From the NCBI GenBank assembly GCA_002104905.1, contig MCFE01000854.1:1-30155 (forward strand): a DNA stretch of 30,155 nucleotides. Reading direction: 5' to 3'. The notes under the pieces are model-generated. The model was given only the letters and a program-made list of their open reading frames with translations, did no database searches and was not told the origin of the DNA. A program made the translations under genes and the position numbers. This DNA comes from Basidiobolus meristosporus CBS 931.73. Taxonomy: Eukaryota; Basidiobolomycota; Basidiobolomycetes; Basidiobolales; Basidiobolaceae. This document shows positions 1-9,185 of the stretch, piece by piece; positions within the stretch are counted from its first letter, which is position 1; every line of letters begins with the position of its first letter.

Positions 1-1438
1 CAGAGAGATAGCTCTGACAAAGAAGGCTCACTAATGGATTCTGAGCCAATCTCCCCTAAGAACAGTACCACATATGAGCCCAGTCAAATCCCTATATGCA
101 ATGAGACAATACCCATTGAAACAAGTGCCAAGGATACTTTATGGAGCCAAGTGAGCCCAGTAATCCATCTACTGGTGATTGATGTAATGTTGTGGTTAGA
201 GAAATGGCATGTTTCCACTAATATCAGTAATGGGGGCTTTGACAGATTATTACTACTTCTTGCCAAATCATACCTGGATGCAACTTACCATGTATGTGGT
301 ACAAGTGGAAAACGTCATGCAGCTGGCAACATATGATCCAGAGACTGACCTTATTCCAGCATGTGTTAACAGTTGCATGGCATTCACATATGAAAATGCT
401 ACCATTGCAATGTGTCCAAATTGTCAGGAATCCACCACCATTGAGGGAAAACATTGTTTACACTCCGGATATATTCCAGTCATACCCCATCTAAGGAAGC
501 TGATGCAGTGCAACATATATTGCAAAGTTATACAATACTGCACTCAGTATCAATCAGGCGCAAACATATCCAATATATTCAATGGCAAACATTACCAACA
601 GTTAAAAAGCAAGGGCTACTTTGACGGTATACATGACCATGCCTTTGCTTTAGCACTTGATGAATTCTCATTAAACAAGTACTCTATTAGCAAATCCTGC
701 TGGCCACTGATTCTTATTAATCTGAATCTGCCACCCATCTTTTGGTGTCAGAACAATAATCTTATGGTAGTCTCACTGGTATCTGGGCCTAAATCAACGT
801 CCAACCTGGATAGCTACTTGTATCCATTACTGGATGAATTTTGTATGCCATCCAGCAGGATAATGGTCAATGGCCATCATGTAAAAGCACATTTTATTAT
901 TTGCTTTGGAGATATTCCAGCCATCAGCAAGATTGCAGGTTTTTCCAGGTGCATTGGATGGTATTGCTGTTGAATGTGTCAGATCCAAGGGATTTACTCT
1001 ATAAATCACACACATTATTATTACCCAAACACCAGCACAAAGAACATCATCTTTCCACAGAGAGAACGTACAGAAGTAAGCATGCAATTGCAGCAAATTT
1101 GGCAAGCTATAAGCCATTGGCTGGAATATGGAACCAATCAGAAACTGGAGATACTTACAACAGAGAGTATCTGTAGGAGCAAAAGCTTTCCACTGGGAGC
1201 AATGCATTTGATTTTCAACAATATCCCTATACTGGTGACCAAGTTGTACATGAGGCATTTCAAGCTAAATGAACCCTTTGAGATACCAGAGAAATTTGAA
1301 AAAATTGGCAAGATATCACAGAGTATGCACCACCCTAAGTACTTCTCATGGTGTGGTGGTGTAGAGGTACTCCTGGGAGATGTTACACAACTCAAGGTGT
1401 GTGAGGTGTCTGATGGGTGCAATAACCTCTGGGTCTAA
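1..1438 (+). pseudogene. Tnp2-like (CACTA-type) transposase, copy A, N-terminal and central part
   Basis: DNA transposase of the fungal Tnp2 family, which cuts and re-inserts its own element. The window opens inside the gene; comparison with copy B at 9186 shows that roughly the first 300 bases lie outside. Coding sense runs in frame 1 to about 225, then in the frame of the ATG at 209. In that second frame there are a CPNC pair (residues 69-72), an acidic Asp at 151, SCWPLILINLNLPP (163-176) and FGDIPA (233-238), all typical of the family. A TGA at 971-973 interrupts the conserved CRMC-type motif; reading resumes in the same frame with MCQIQG and is recognisable to about 1345, where foreign sequence begins. 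The open frame then runs into the insertion and ends at 1438. Family assignment is from memory and fairly sure; it is clearly non-functional. Confidence 0.72.
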
Positions 1439-1716
1439 ACTGATGGTGTCTTTGTTAATATGTCACTATGGAAAAGCACCTGCTTCTCTAGCTTCCTAGG
1501 TGCTTCAAGTGTCTCCAAAGGCCTCTGTGTGTCTTGTGCACTACCCTGAAAAGCTCCTTGATGGCAGATCTCAGATGTACTGTTGAAGACATGTGCGGTG
1601 ATCAACTGCTAATCAATAAGGTTGAAGTGTTCCTGATAGAAGGGACGATTTATTGATGAGGGATTGCTTTCCCTTAAATACTTTTCCTGATTGCCAAGTA
1701 ATTACTAACAAAAAGG

Positions 1717-1729
1717 TTCTAGAAGGTTC
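1717..1729. promoter_or_regulatory. Heat-shock-element-like motif TTCtaGAAggTTC
   Basis: The sequence shows three alternating 5-bp units (TTC..GAA..TTC), the consensus array for heat-shock factor. A related two-unit GAAggTTC lies at 1792-1799. It sits upstream of the repeat at 1828-2130, so it could be part of an element promoter. Function is inference; a 13-bp match can occur by chance in 30 kb. Confidence 0.3.
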
Positions 1730-1827
1730 TAGGCATCAGTGGAATTCTTGATGACATCACTATGAGCTAAAAATATGCCAAGAATGTCCTGGAAGGTTCT
1801 AAGTGGCACAGCACATCCAACCAATCA

Positions 1828-2130
1828 GGAATCAGTACTCTGAAACCTGTGCAACATAGAAATACCATATATGGTATTGAAATGGTAGGTATGATAACAC
1901 CGACCTAGGTCATGTGTCACAGGTACTGACGTGGGTACTTGCCTCACATAGATACATATACTGATCACAAAGCTGAGTAAAATCTGGGATAACTAATGCT
2001 AGTAACTAATCAGGGTAAACATCATATGGGGATAATACTGATAATATGGGCAAAAGAAGAATGGGATAATACTGATAAGATAAAATATAGATAGGTATAT
2101 CATAATGACTATATGAATAAACTTGTCTGT
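1828..2130 (+). repeat. Dispersed repeat, left copy (inverted match at 29876-30155)
   Basis: Aligns by eye, with substitutions and small gaps, to the reverse complement of the last 280 bases of the window. It contains a perfect 18-bp palindrome at 1861-1878 and two copies of a 16-bp direct repeat, GGGATAATACTGATAA, at 2029-2044 and 2063-2078. No ORF. It may be a solo LTR or a piece of a non-autonomous element; the homology reaches the window end in the other copy, so the true left limit is not known. Confidence 0.6.
1861..1878. repeat. 18-bp perfect palindrome
   Basis: AATACCATATATGGTATT reads the same on both strands. The inner 16 bases are kept in the right-hand copy of this repeat at 30120-30135, although flanking bases differ. 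Conservation suggests a protein-binding or terminal feature of the repeat family; that is inference. Confidence 0.6.
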
Positions 2131-3017
2131 GGGAGGTATGTTTACCCTACCACAACAGGCTCAAATCAGTATTCATGCTCATATACAACAATACAAACTC
2201 AAAGACTGGATGAACTGGATATGTATTTATTCAAGTGGTGTTCTGAAGCCATTCCTATCAAGAGTACATTGGAAGCATTGGGAGTCATATGTGGACATTA
2301 TAGAGATATTTATCTAGAAGTGGATCACCAATGCCAACTTGACACATCCACAGCTGTTGTGTGAGGAGTTTGTGATGGGATTAGAGCGGCTCTACTACAA
2401 ACATAGAGCTCAATGCGTAGATCTCTGCCGCTACTGTATCCATTCTTTACTCCATCTTGCATGGTGTGTGGTGAATATTGGGCCTTGCTTCGCCTTTTGG
2501 GAGTTTCCTATGGAGCAGATGTGTGGCAAAATAGGAAGACAAGTCAAGTTGCTGGTACTACCATGTCCCAATCACTTAAAGAATATTCCCTTCAAGTATG
2601 TCATGGATGTGATGAGTTGGCACATGGAGGATAGCCAGAAACAGTTGGAAAATACTGAGGACAAATGTGCACATGGAGACACCTATGCCTATGGCATTAA
2701 GAAGCAAAGCATCCTCAATGCATGGGTAATTAGTTAAGTAATGCAAAGTTGGGTTGGGTGCAACAAGCAGCTAATTTTTATCAGGAAAACTCTACCAAGG
2801 TATGCTGGATTTCTCATGGTCACAAGCCAACTTCTACAACATTCAATACAGAATTCACACAAACAATAGCCAGAGCGCACCTACAAGGGAGACTAGAATC
2901 CAGCAGGGAGAAGGAATGTATTGGCTAAATACCAAGAAGTTCTTTGCAGACATTCAGGAGGTATTCATGGCAGAGGTGGCAACAACCAAGCATATGTTTG
3001 CAAGATGTATATGCTAG
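2131..3017 (+). pseudogene. Tnp2-like transposase, copy A, C-terminal part
   Basis: This is the continuation of the transposase after the inserted repeat. Fragments in shifted frames give LFKWCSE (around 2230) and then, from 2339, a 132-codon stretch with LYYKHRAQCVDLCRYCIHSL and WCVVNIGP, which match the C-terminal block of basidiomycete Tnp2-associated proteins. The end (2802-3017) contains TRETRIQQGEG, repeated almost unchanged in the minus-strand copy E at 18262-18471. At least three frame changes separate the pieces, so no protein is made. The C-terminal end lies just before the short inverted repeats at 3034-3095, which suggests the element terminus is near. Confidence 0.65.
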
Positions 3018-3033
3018 ACTTGTTCAATTAGAT

Positions 3034-3095
3034 AGTGCCACATAGTGCCAGCCTGTTTATAGTGCCAGATCAATCTGGCACCATCTGGCACTATA
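3034..3095. repeat. Clustered AGTGCCA/TGGCACT inverted repeats (subterminal-repeat-like)
   Basis: AGTGCCA occurs at 3034, 3044 and 3061, and the complement core TGGCAC at 3076 and 3086. Positions 3058-3070 and 3083-3095 form a perfect 13-bp inverted repeat (TATAGTGCCAGAT and its complement) around a 12-base centre that itself contains a partial copy. CACTA elements carry arrays of short subterminal repeats bound by their transposase, and these lie just beyond the Tnp2 C-terminus, so this is probably the right end region of that element. No exact terminal repeat or target duplication was found. Confidence 0.5.
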
Positions 3096-3140
3096 GTTTC
3101 TACCATAATGCCAGTGGTAGGATATAGTTACTGGTATTTT

Positions 3141-3470
3141 ACTCAATCTTACTTATGTTGCTCAGAGTAGTGCTTTCCTTGCTTTATTTACTCTTCATAA
3201 TGCTCCAGACACATTTCTCTCTGTGGATGTCTTCTTGTATGAATATACTGTGCATTGATATGTATCTTAACTATGCTACCTATTCTTCTGTTTTCTCTTG
3301 CAATTTTACTCAATCTTACTTATGTTGCTCAGAGTAGTGCTTTCCTTGCTTTTATTACTCTTCATAGTGCTCCAGACACATTTCTCTTAGTGGATGCATC
3401 TTGTATGAATATACTGTGAATTAGTAAGTATCTTAACTATTTTACCTATTCTGCTGTTTTCTTGTATATA
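3141..3470. repeat. Tandem duplication, unit 167 bp
   Basis: ACTCAATCTTACTTATGTTG begins at 3141 and again at 3308, and the two units stay similar through TATCTTAACTAT. They differ by scattered substitutions and small indels, so the duplication is not very recent. No coding sense. It fills the gap between the end of the Tnp2 element and the Harbinger-like gene. Confidence 0.8.
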
Positions 3471-3542
3471 TGACTTTCCTCTGTATTGACCTGCCAATAT
3501 GCTGGATCACCTCAAATATCCAAATGTATGCTCTACCCTCAC

Positions 3543-4238
3543 TCAGAAATGATTAAATATCTCATTGTGGAGCTTCTGCTTCCTGCTAAGCACACCATTC
3601 CTTGGCTTCCTATAAGCTGTAATACATCCTAATATCTGACAATTCTCTCCTATATAACCTAAGTCTGCCATATATTTCTCCCCTCTACTGAATTCTGGAT
3701 GATTCTCTACCCAGAGTGCTGTGTCATGCCTACTTTCAGCAAATGGCCCACCAAACCAGATGATGTTACCCTCAATGTCAGACAGTGCTTGGAACCTCAC
3801 ACAGTGTGCCTTGTACTTGCCAGAATAAAAGTGCCTCTGCCCTCTAGAAGGTCTGTTAATCCTGACTGGGAAGGTATCCAAAATACTCCTTATATGGAAC
3901 CTGTTGCTGAACACTCTGGGATATGGAAGTCTATTGGAGCTTCTGAACCTAGTACTCCAAGCTTGCTCTAAGTCATTCATACCCTCTGCAAGGTGGCTCT
4001 CCTTTGCTGTCAACTGGGAATGAAAGCTTCTAGCACTTTTGTTGCCATGGATGGTGGGATGAAGCCTTGTAGGGCAATAGTTCTTGTAATAGCAGAGTAG
4101 CTTAACAAGGGATCTCCCTGAGTAGATTGAGGTAGATGGACCACAGTACTTAGTATAGATCTCCTCTAGTGTGTCAAAAGGAAATCCATTGGTGGTGATG
4201 GGATTGATGAGAGAAGACCATTCAGATGAGTAGGTCAT
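3543..4238 (-). pseudogene. PIF/Harbinger-like DDE transposase, truncated by a nonsense codon
   Basis: A 231-codon reading frame from an ATG at 4238. The DDE endonuclease core (DDE_Tnp_4 type) is visible: LDTFPVRINRPS (Asp121), then WFGGPFAESRHD (Asp172), then KYMADLGYIGE (Asp192) and HNEIFNHF at the end. The TGA at 3545-3543 stops translation just before the motif with the catalytic Glu: the same frame continues with V-R-V-E-H-T-F-G (Glu codon 3533-3531) and meets a second TGA at 3509-3507. Both stops are explained by CGA to TGA changes. The gene is therefore long, uniform in frame and probably recently disabled. A partner gene, usual in this superfamily, might be the broken ORF at 4818-5846, but nothing proves that. 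Confidence 0.75.
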
Positions 4239-4817
4239 ATTAAAATTGATAGAGGATTGGGCTGAGGTGATTTGACTTGATTTGGTGCAATCAGCTTTAT
4301 TTATTATGATTTTCCATGCATTATAATTAAATATCCATCAATTGCCATGTATCCCATCTTGATGTTGCAAAAATCATCCTCAAACAATGACTGAGTATTT
4401 TTATTGATGTTTTACTTACAAGTCTATAACCAAATACAAAATCTGCAATTGATGTGATCTGATCTGTGTCAATGCAATCCAAGATGCATCATGCATTATA
4501 TATGGAAAATTCACCAGTCACATTGGTTCTCATATATATTTCAAAGAAGACCAGGTTGATGCCAATACACTACTGTATAAGTATCCAAATCCATCACTAT
4601 GGTTCCTATACCAAGTTTCAACTCATCTTTAGTACAACCCTGACAAAACCCATCCCCCAGCTCACAAGTGTGGTCTGGACCGGAAAAGTTGATGTTGGAT
4701 CCATTTGAGTTCTTGCCAAATGATTTCAGTATGGCCCAAGTGTCTATGATTGGCCTTCATATGGATATTTGGGCACTACTCATTAATCTAGCAGAACTAG
4801 ATACCTCAGAGAGTTGA
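4239..4817. other. Non-coding spacer
   Basis: AT-rich sequence between the divergent Harbinger-like gene and the broken ORF at 4818. No credible protein, RNA gene or repeat was recognised. If the two genes belong to one element this would be their shared promoter region, which is speculation. Confidence 0.4.
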
Positions 4818-5846
4818 CAGAGATGGAAGAACCTGAGTAGAGAGCTCTGGCATGAGTTCTACATCAAGATGCCAGCAGATGAATGTAAGAAGATGTATAA
4901 CAAGACAAGTATTGAAATCAAGAATGAGCTGAGAGTGAGGGGATTTGATCAGGAAGCTGTGCAGGAACAAATTTGCAAGCAATTCTCCCAGTATGGGCCG
5001 GACACATCTGTTTGTGCCTCAACTTGGGGAACCAAAGAAATTTTGAATGAGTTTTTGCCTCAAATGACTAATGTATTACATGATATATTAGTAGAGCCAA
5101 GTGGCTTCTAAGAGCAATATACACAGGACTCATCCAGGCATCAGTTCCAAAGTATTAGACAGAGGGTAAGTGAATACCTTGAGGAATTAGAAGGTGAGCT
5201 TCAAGAGGAAGAATACAGACCGCAAGCAACATTGTCTAGATTGCACCAGCATGCCTTGCTGGATTCCTTACCATCCCCTGCAACTTCAGCACACTGGTGC
5301 ATGTCAGTCCAAACTATGCCAACACCCTGCACAAGAGTGCCCTGCTTTGACTCAACACATATTGGGTCAATGTGTGCGCTTCAGAGCAAGACCACCAGAA
5401 CCTACCAAGCTGCTTAAATAGACACAAGTCCATTGGAGCAGGCCAAGTTACGTCAACAAGCATCATCACATCAATCTCAGCCCAGGGCCATGCCCATGCA
5501 TCAAGTTGCATCTGTGCATGCCATTACACCTGACCATCAGCAAGTTTCTTGTGGTGAACTGACTGATGATGACCCACATGAAGTGCCTCCACCACCAGAG
5601 CCTTTGGCAAGCAAAAGAATATGTCAGCATGTAGCACTCCAGGCCAGCTTGGTTGCTTCATCCAGAGTAATTCAGCACGGCCAAGCTGCAGCATTGCACT
5701 CATCGACTAGGAGGCAAAATACTGACTACAAATACACAAGTAGCCAAGAGGATAGTGAACAAGAAAGTAGTTTAGGTGTGCAAAGTGAATCACTACCAAA
5801 TGCTTCAGTAGTAATCCCTATGAGAAAAAAGCCTAGGAGAGGATGA
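4818..5846 (+). pseudogene. Broken ORF of unknown function with a charged, disordered C-terminus
   Basis: One frame stays readable from about 4818 to the TGA at 5844-5846, broken by TAA at 5109-5111 and TAA at 5416-5418. The first part (ATG at 4869) is a compact, mixed-charge domain containing RGFDQEAVQEQICKQF. After 5112 follows a glutamate-rich, probably helical stretch. The end is low complexity, with DDDPHEVPPPPEPL, a Ser/Glu-rich segment and a basic tail MRKKPRRG. Between 5230 and 5420 an alternative frame gives a Cys/His-rich segment, so a frameshift there is possible. I do not recognise the family. It lies divergent to the Harbinger-like transposase and could be that element's second gene or a separate element's gene. 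Confidence 0.4.
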
Positions 5847-7035
5847 TGAGATTGCATTGAATTGCTATTACTCATAATGATCCAAACAATGCATTTTTTT
5901 TTGCAATCCCCATCAAGCCATTGCAAATCTGTGATCACTAGATTTTTGATATAAGCAATATGAAAGTCATCTCACATTTGTGACAGGAGCCCTATAAATA
6001 AACACCCTGCATATGTATACATCATCTGTGGCACCAGTGCAGCCATTTGATCTGATTTGCACCCATACAATTGGTCATGTGCTAGCTATGACACCTTGTC
6101 CAATCACTAGGATCAGGGATTTACTTCTTAATAGGCAAAATGGGATATTTGATGGCAAATCAGGTAGCCTGTGTATTGGTCAAAGAGCCAATTGGGGGCT
6201 TACAGCTTCAGGATACTCTTGGACCAATTAACTGCTGAGATACCATCCAATTGGAGTGATGGTGACCAAAATGGTAGGTATCAATGTAGCTTATAGTGTG
6301 ATATGTGTTTATTTCCATTTACATTAAAGAGACATATCCAAATACCAGATTTTACCTACCATAATAGCGGTATCCAATTGCGCACATGATGCAAACATTA
6401 CAAGTGGGTGCAATCATTTGTGTCACATCATTGTGTCAGATTGTGCCATAGTGTGCAAGATTGTCCCACATGGTGCAAAATTGTCTAAGAGCAATCCAGC
6501 CTACTGGTAGCTACAATATTGCACACAACTGTTCTTAGAGACTGCAGATCATGCTGTATGCCCTGGCATGGTACAATGAAACAAGTATGTTACTGATGGT
6601 CCCTTCAAAAGGCCTTGACAAAGTTAAAGTCCCATGGCTAAGAGGTACTGATCTTGTCAGCACACTGTCCAGAGACCGTTGGAAAATAAATGCACCCCAG
6701 ATTTTACAAACAACTTAGTCAAAATTTTTCATCACAACAATGTATAAGTGCTTTTGATTGGTTCCTTGCCAATTAGCTCACTTTCTGATCCCAGACACTC
6801 TAATGCCTCCAATGTTTGTGTGAATTATTGGCTATTGCCTCTTTTTCACACTCCTTACTTCCCAACTCAGCTGTTTCTCTTACTTTTCATGCATATAAAT
6901 TGATTTATTTCCATTGAAACTTCAGTTGTACCTCAATTGCCAATTATATTGACCTATACAAGTCTCTATACACTACCCTAACATTAAGCCCAACCCCACA
7001 CTCAACAAGTAACTCCATTAAAATCCACAACTCAA
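5847..7035. other. Non-coding stretch with short inverted and direct repeats
   Basis: No supported gene. A perfect 10-bp inverted repeat, ATGGTAGGTA at 6271-6280 and TACCTACCAT at 6353-6362, is 72 bases apart. From 6391 to 6490 short TTGTG/GTGCAA-like words recur. This stretch lies beyond the 3' end of ORF2, so it may hold the left end of that Tnp2 element, but no terminal repeat pairing with 3034-3095 could be established. Confidence 0.4.
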
Positions 7036-8943
7036 TTAGTATTTTGGCTGTAACACCCTGGTTCCACAACTTTGGCGGGAACCCACCGGCTTTATGCCAC
7101 TTTTCATTCACTGGTTCCCACACATCCTGGTCTCCAGAAGCACTGCAAGGTCTAGCACCTCATCTGCCAGTCTTTGCAATAAATCCTTGCAATATTCAAG
7201 TGCATTTTCTTGCGCACTGCTCTAGAAGTAGTGCTGCAACCTCTTGATGTTCCTATTAATGTTCCAAAACTCCACTAAAGGCACTATTATAGTCTTTCAA
7301 GCTCTTGACATTGTAGCCTTGTCTGTCAGTGGGATCTCCACTCTGTCAACAACAGAGACCATGGTAGACAAATTGCCTCTTTCAGCAAACTCATCTACCT
7401 TGCTGAAGTGTAGCTCAACTGGCTGCAATTCCAACTCTTCTGAAAACAACTGTTTTCTTGCTGGTGATTCTTATTGGCTATGATGGGATTCAGTCTGCTC
7501 TTGGCTAGCAGCTTTAACTGGCAAGAACTGCAGCTTTTTTTGCATGCCTCCCTGTCTCAGGCTTGGGTAGGCATTTTTCTCTTGACCTTTTCCTTTATCA
7601 CTGCCAGGTCTTTCACTGCTACTTTGTCTGAGTGCTTCTTGTAAAGAACCACATTTTCTCCTGGATAAATTCTGCTCTGACGCATCTAATTTGGTCTACT
7701 TGTCCCTTGCTGGCACTCTTCTGGCAACCTGATGTTACTTTTCTGCTTGTTTTGAGCTCTTAGCCATAGTTGTGATGGGCTCCTGTAAAAGCAACTGGTT
7801 TTTATCACTGCCAGGTCCTTCACCGTTACTTTGACTGGGTGCTTCTTGAGTAATACTATACTTTTTCCTTGATGAGTGTTGTGCTGGTGCATCCATGTCT
7901 GCCTGCCTGTCCCTAATTGGTGCTTGTCTAGCTGCCTGACATCTCTTGGATACTTGTCTAGAGCTTTTGGTCCTGTTTGTAACGGGCTCTTGAGGAAGCC
8001 GCTGGTTTTTAGCCATGGCCCACTTGTTGTTCTGCCTATGATAGTTTCTGCTACTCATAAGATACTTTCTGAGCATACCAATGCTGACCCAAAATCTCTT
8101 TGCCTATTTGAATCCAGGATAATACTCATAGTACAAGTCAAGTGCATCCTGCTTGGCCTTGCGTTCCTGATGGTCCCATGGTATGCTGGCCTTAAGGTGA
8201 TGGTATGCTAGACTTCTGACAGCCTCTTGTATATTAGCCCACTCATCATCATTGCACTCAATGGCTTCATGGATCTTCAATGCCTTTTGATTTTTAGGCT
8301 TTGCTATAAGCACCACCTTGTCTCCATCCCATGCTGTAATAGGCTTCTCTGTGGGATATATCTTTGGGCAATGTTGTTGTGCTTCAATGACTGTATGGTG
8401 TTCCTCTGCTGTTACATTGGGAAATTGCTCAACTCTTGGCTGTGACATTGAGCTACTTCAGTTCCTTCTTTGCAGCAAAGACATAGCTTTCTCTACCTGA
8501 GATATTGATTGCTCTACACATAAGATCTGCTCATCCTGTTTCTGGACTATTTCCTGATTTCTCTGGGCCATTGCATCTATCCTATCAGCCACTGCACCTA
8601 GTTGCTTCATTAATGCTTTGGTATGAGCTGACAACATGGCTGCTAGTATGGGTGGTGGTGATGTTACCATGGCCAATTGCTAATCTTGAACTGAGGGTAC
8701 TGCATTTGCTACATTCTCATCTGCCTGAGCATAACTGTCAGCTTGTGGCTCTGCAGAGGTTCTCAATTGCCTACTTGACTAAGAGCCTGAGGAGTCCACA
8801 TTATTACCTTTAAAGGGCACACTGTCCACAGGGCCTTTTTTGGAGGTAGCCCCACTTGTTGCACTGAATGTCAAAGCAAGCTGTTGTCCAACTGTTCTTC
8901 TGTTGCCATCAGCAATGGGGTTTGGTTGGTAACCAGACACATT
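7036..8943 (-). pseudogene. ORF2, partner gene of the Tnp2-like element (copy 1)
   Basis: One minus-strand frame reads from about 8943 to TAA at 7038-7036, interrupted by about ten stops (for example TGA 8460-8458, TAG 8106-8104, TGA 7299-7297). No clear ATG start was found. The upstream part (8676-8458) is a likely coiled coil (KALMKQLGAVADRIDAMAQR). The middle (8448-8104) has WDGDKVVLIAKPKNQKALK and the block DDEWANIQEAVRSLAYHHLK, which I associate with hypothetical proteins near Agaricomycete transposons. Then come two 69-residue repeats and a basic tail. A second copy (20806-22234) also lies head to head with a Tnp2 gene. Role unknown; a DNA-binding accessory protein like plant TnpA is a guess. 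Confidence 0.55.
7597..8010 (-). repeat. Two tandem 69-codon repeats inside ORF2
   Basis: In the ORF2 frame the units begin at 8010 (KNQRLPQEPV) and at 7803 (KNQLLLQEPI), and each ends in a GPGSD-type motif. They share the order KNQ..LQEP, KSS.Q, a basic stretch, SRRK/SSRKK, QEA, GPGSD. The units are diverged but in phase, so the duplication happened while the frame was under selection or shortly before. Confidence 0.65.
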
Positions 8944-9185
8944 GCTTTATTTTCTGGTGGCATATATTTGGAAGTCAGTCAAACCAAAGGGGAAATAGTG
9001 TTATATATATGTGTGTATGTAGTACCTCAATTTTATTTATAATGCTTACTATGGTGGGTTATCATTGAATCTTACATTCATGTAGGTGCAATGTCTCAAA
9101 TATAAAACTGTCTTAAGTTCACATGAGTATTGACCAAAAAGTGATATAATAGCATTAAGTTGTGGAAGGTCAAGCTGTTTATCCC
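8944..9185. promoter_or_regulatory. Divergent intergenic region between ORF2 and Tnp2
   Basis: About 240 bases separate the upstream limit of the ORF2 frame (-) from the ATG of the Tnp2 gene at 9186 (+). The equivalent spacer in the inverted copy (20552-20805) is about the same length. A shared bidirectional promoter is the simple inference. No convincing TATA box was assigned. Confidence 0.4.

Larger units (their letters stand above)
1346..2130. mobile_element. Inserted repeat sequence interrupting Tnp2 copy A
   Basis: Copy E (18255-20551, minus) runs from the block equivalent to copy A 1345 towards the C-terminal domain without this stretch, so this is probably inserted DNA. No coding sense is visible. 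The part from about 1828 to 2130 is matched, inverted, at the right end of the window, so it belongs to a dispersed repeat family. It may be the LTR or end region of an element, but I could not define TG..CA ends or a target duplication. The left boundary is approximate. Confidence 0.5.

Noticed and set aside
3141-3470. CRISPR-like or satellite array
   Set aside because: Only two long units without spacers, in an evidently eukaryotic transposon region.
4466-4708. 80-codon plus-strand ORF
   Set aside because: Low-information composition and no domain; likely chance in AT-rich DNA.
6013-6231. 72-codon plus-strand ORF
   Set aside because: No recognisable motif, no homologous copy in the window and no context; likely chance.
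6970-7005. CACTACCC near the ORF2 end as the left CACTA terminus
   Set aside because: Position would fit, but no matching GGGTAGTG was found at the right end near 3030-3130 and no target duplication was visible.
7876-8813. Plus-strand open frames opposite ORF2
   Set aside because: They are antisense shadows of the minus-strand ORF2 frame, which has a matching second copy and internal repeats; the plus frames show no domain.
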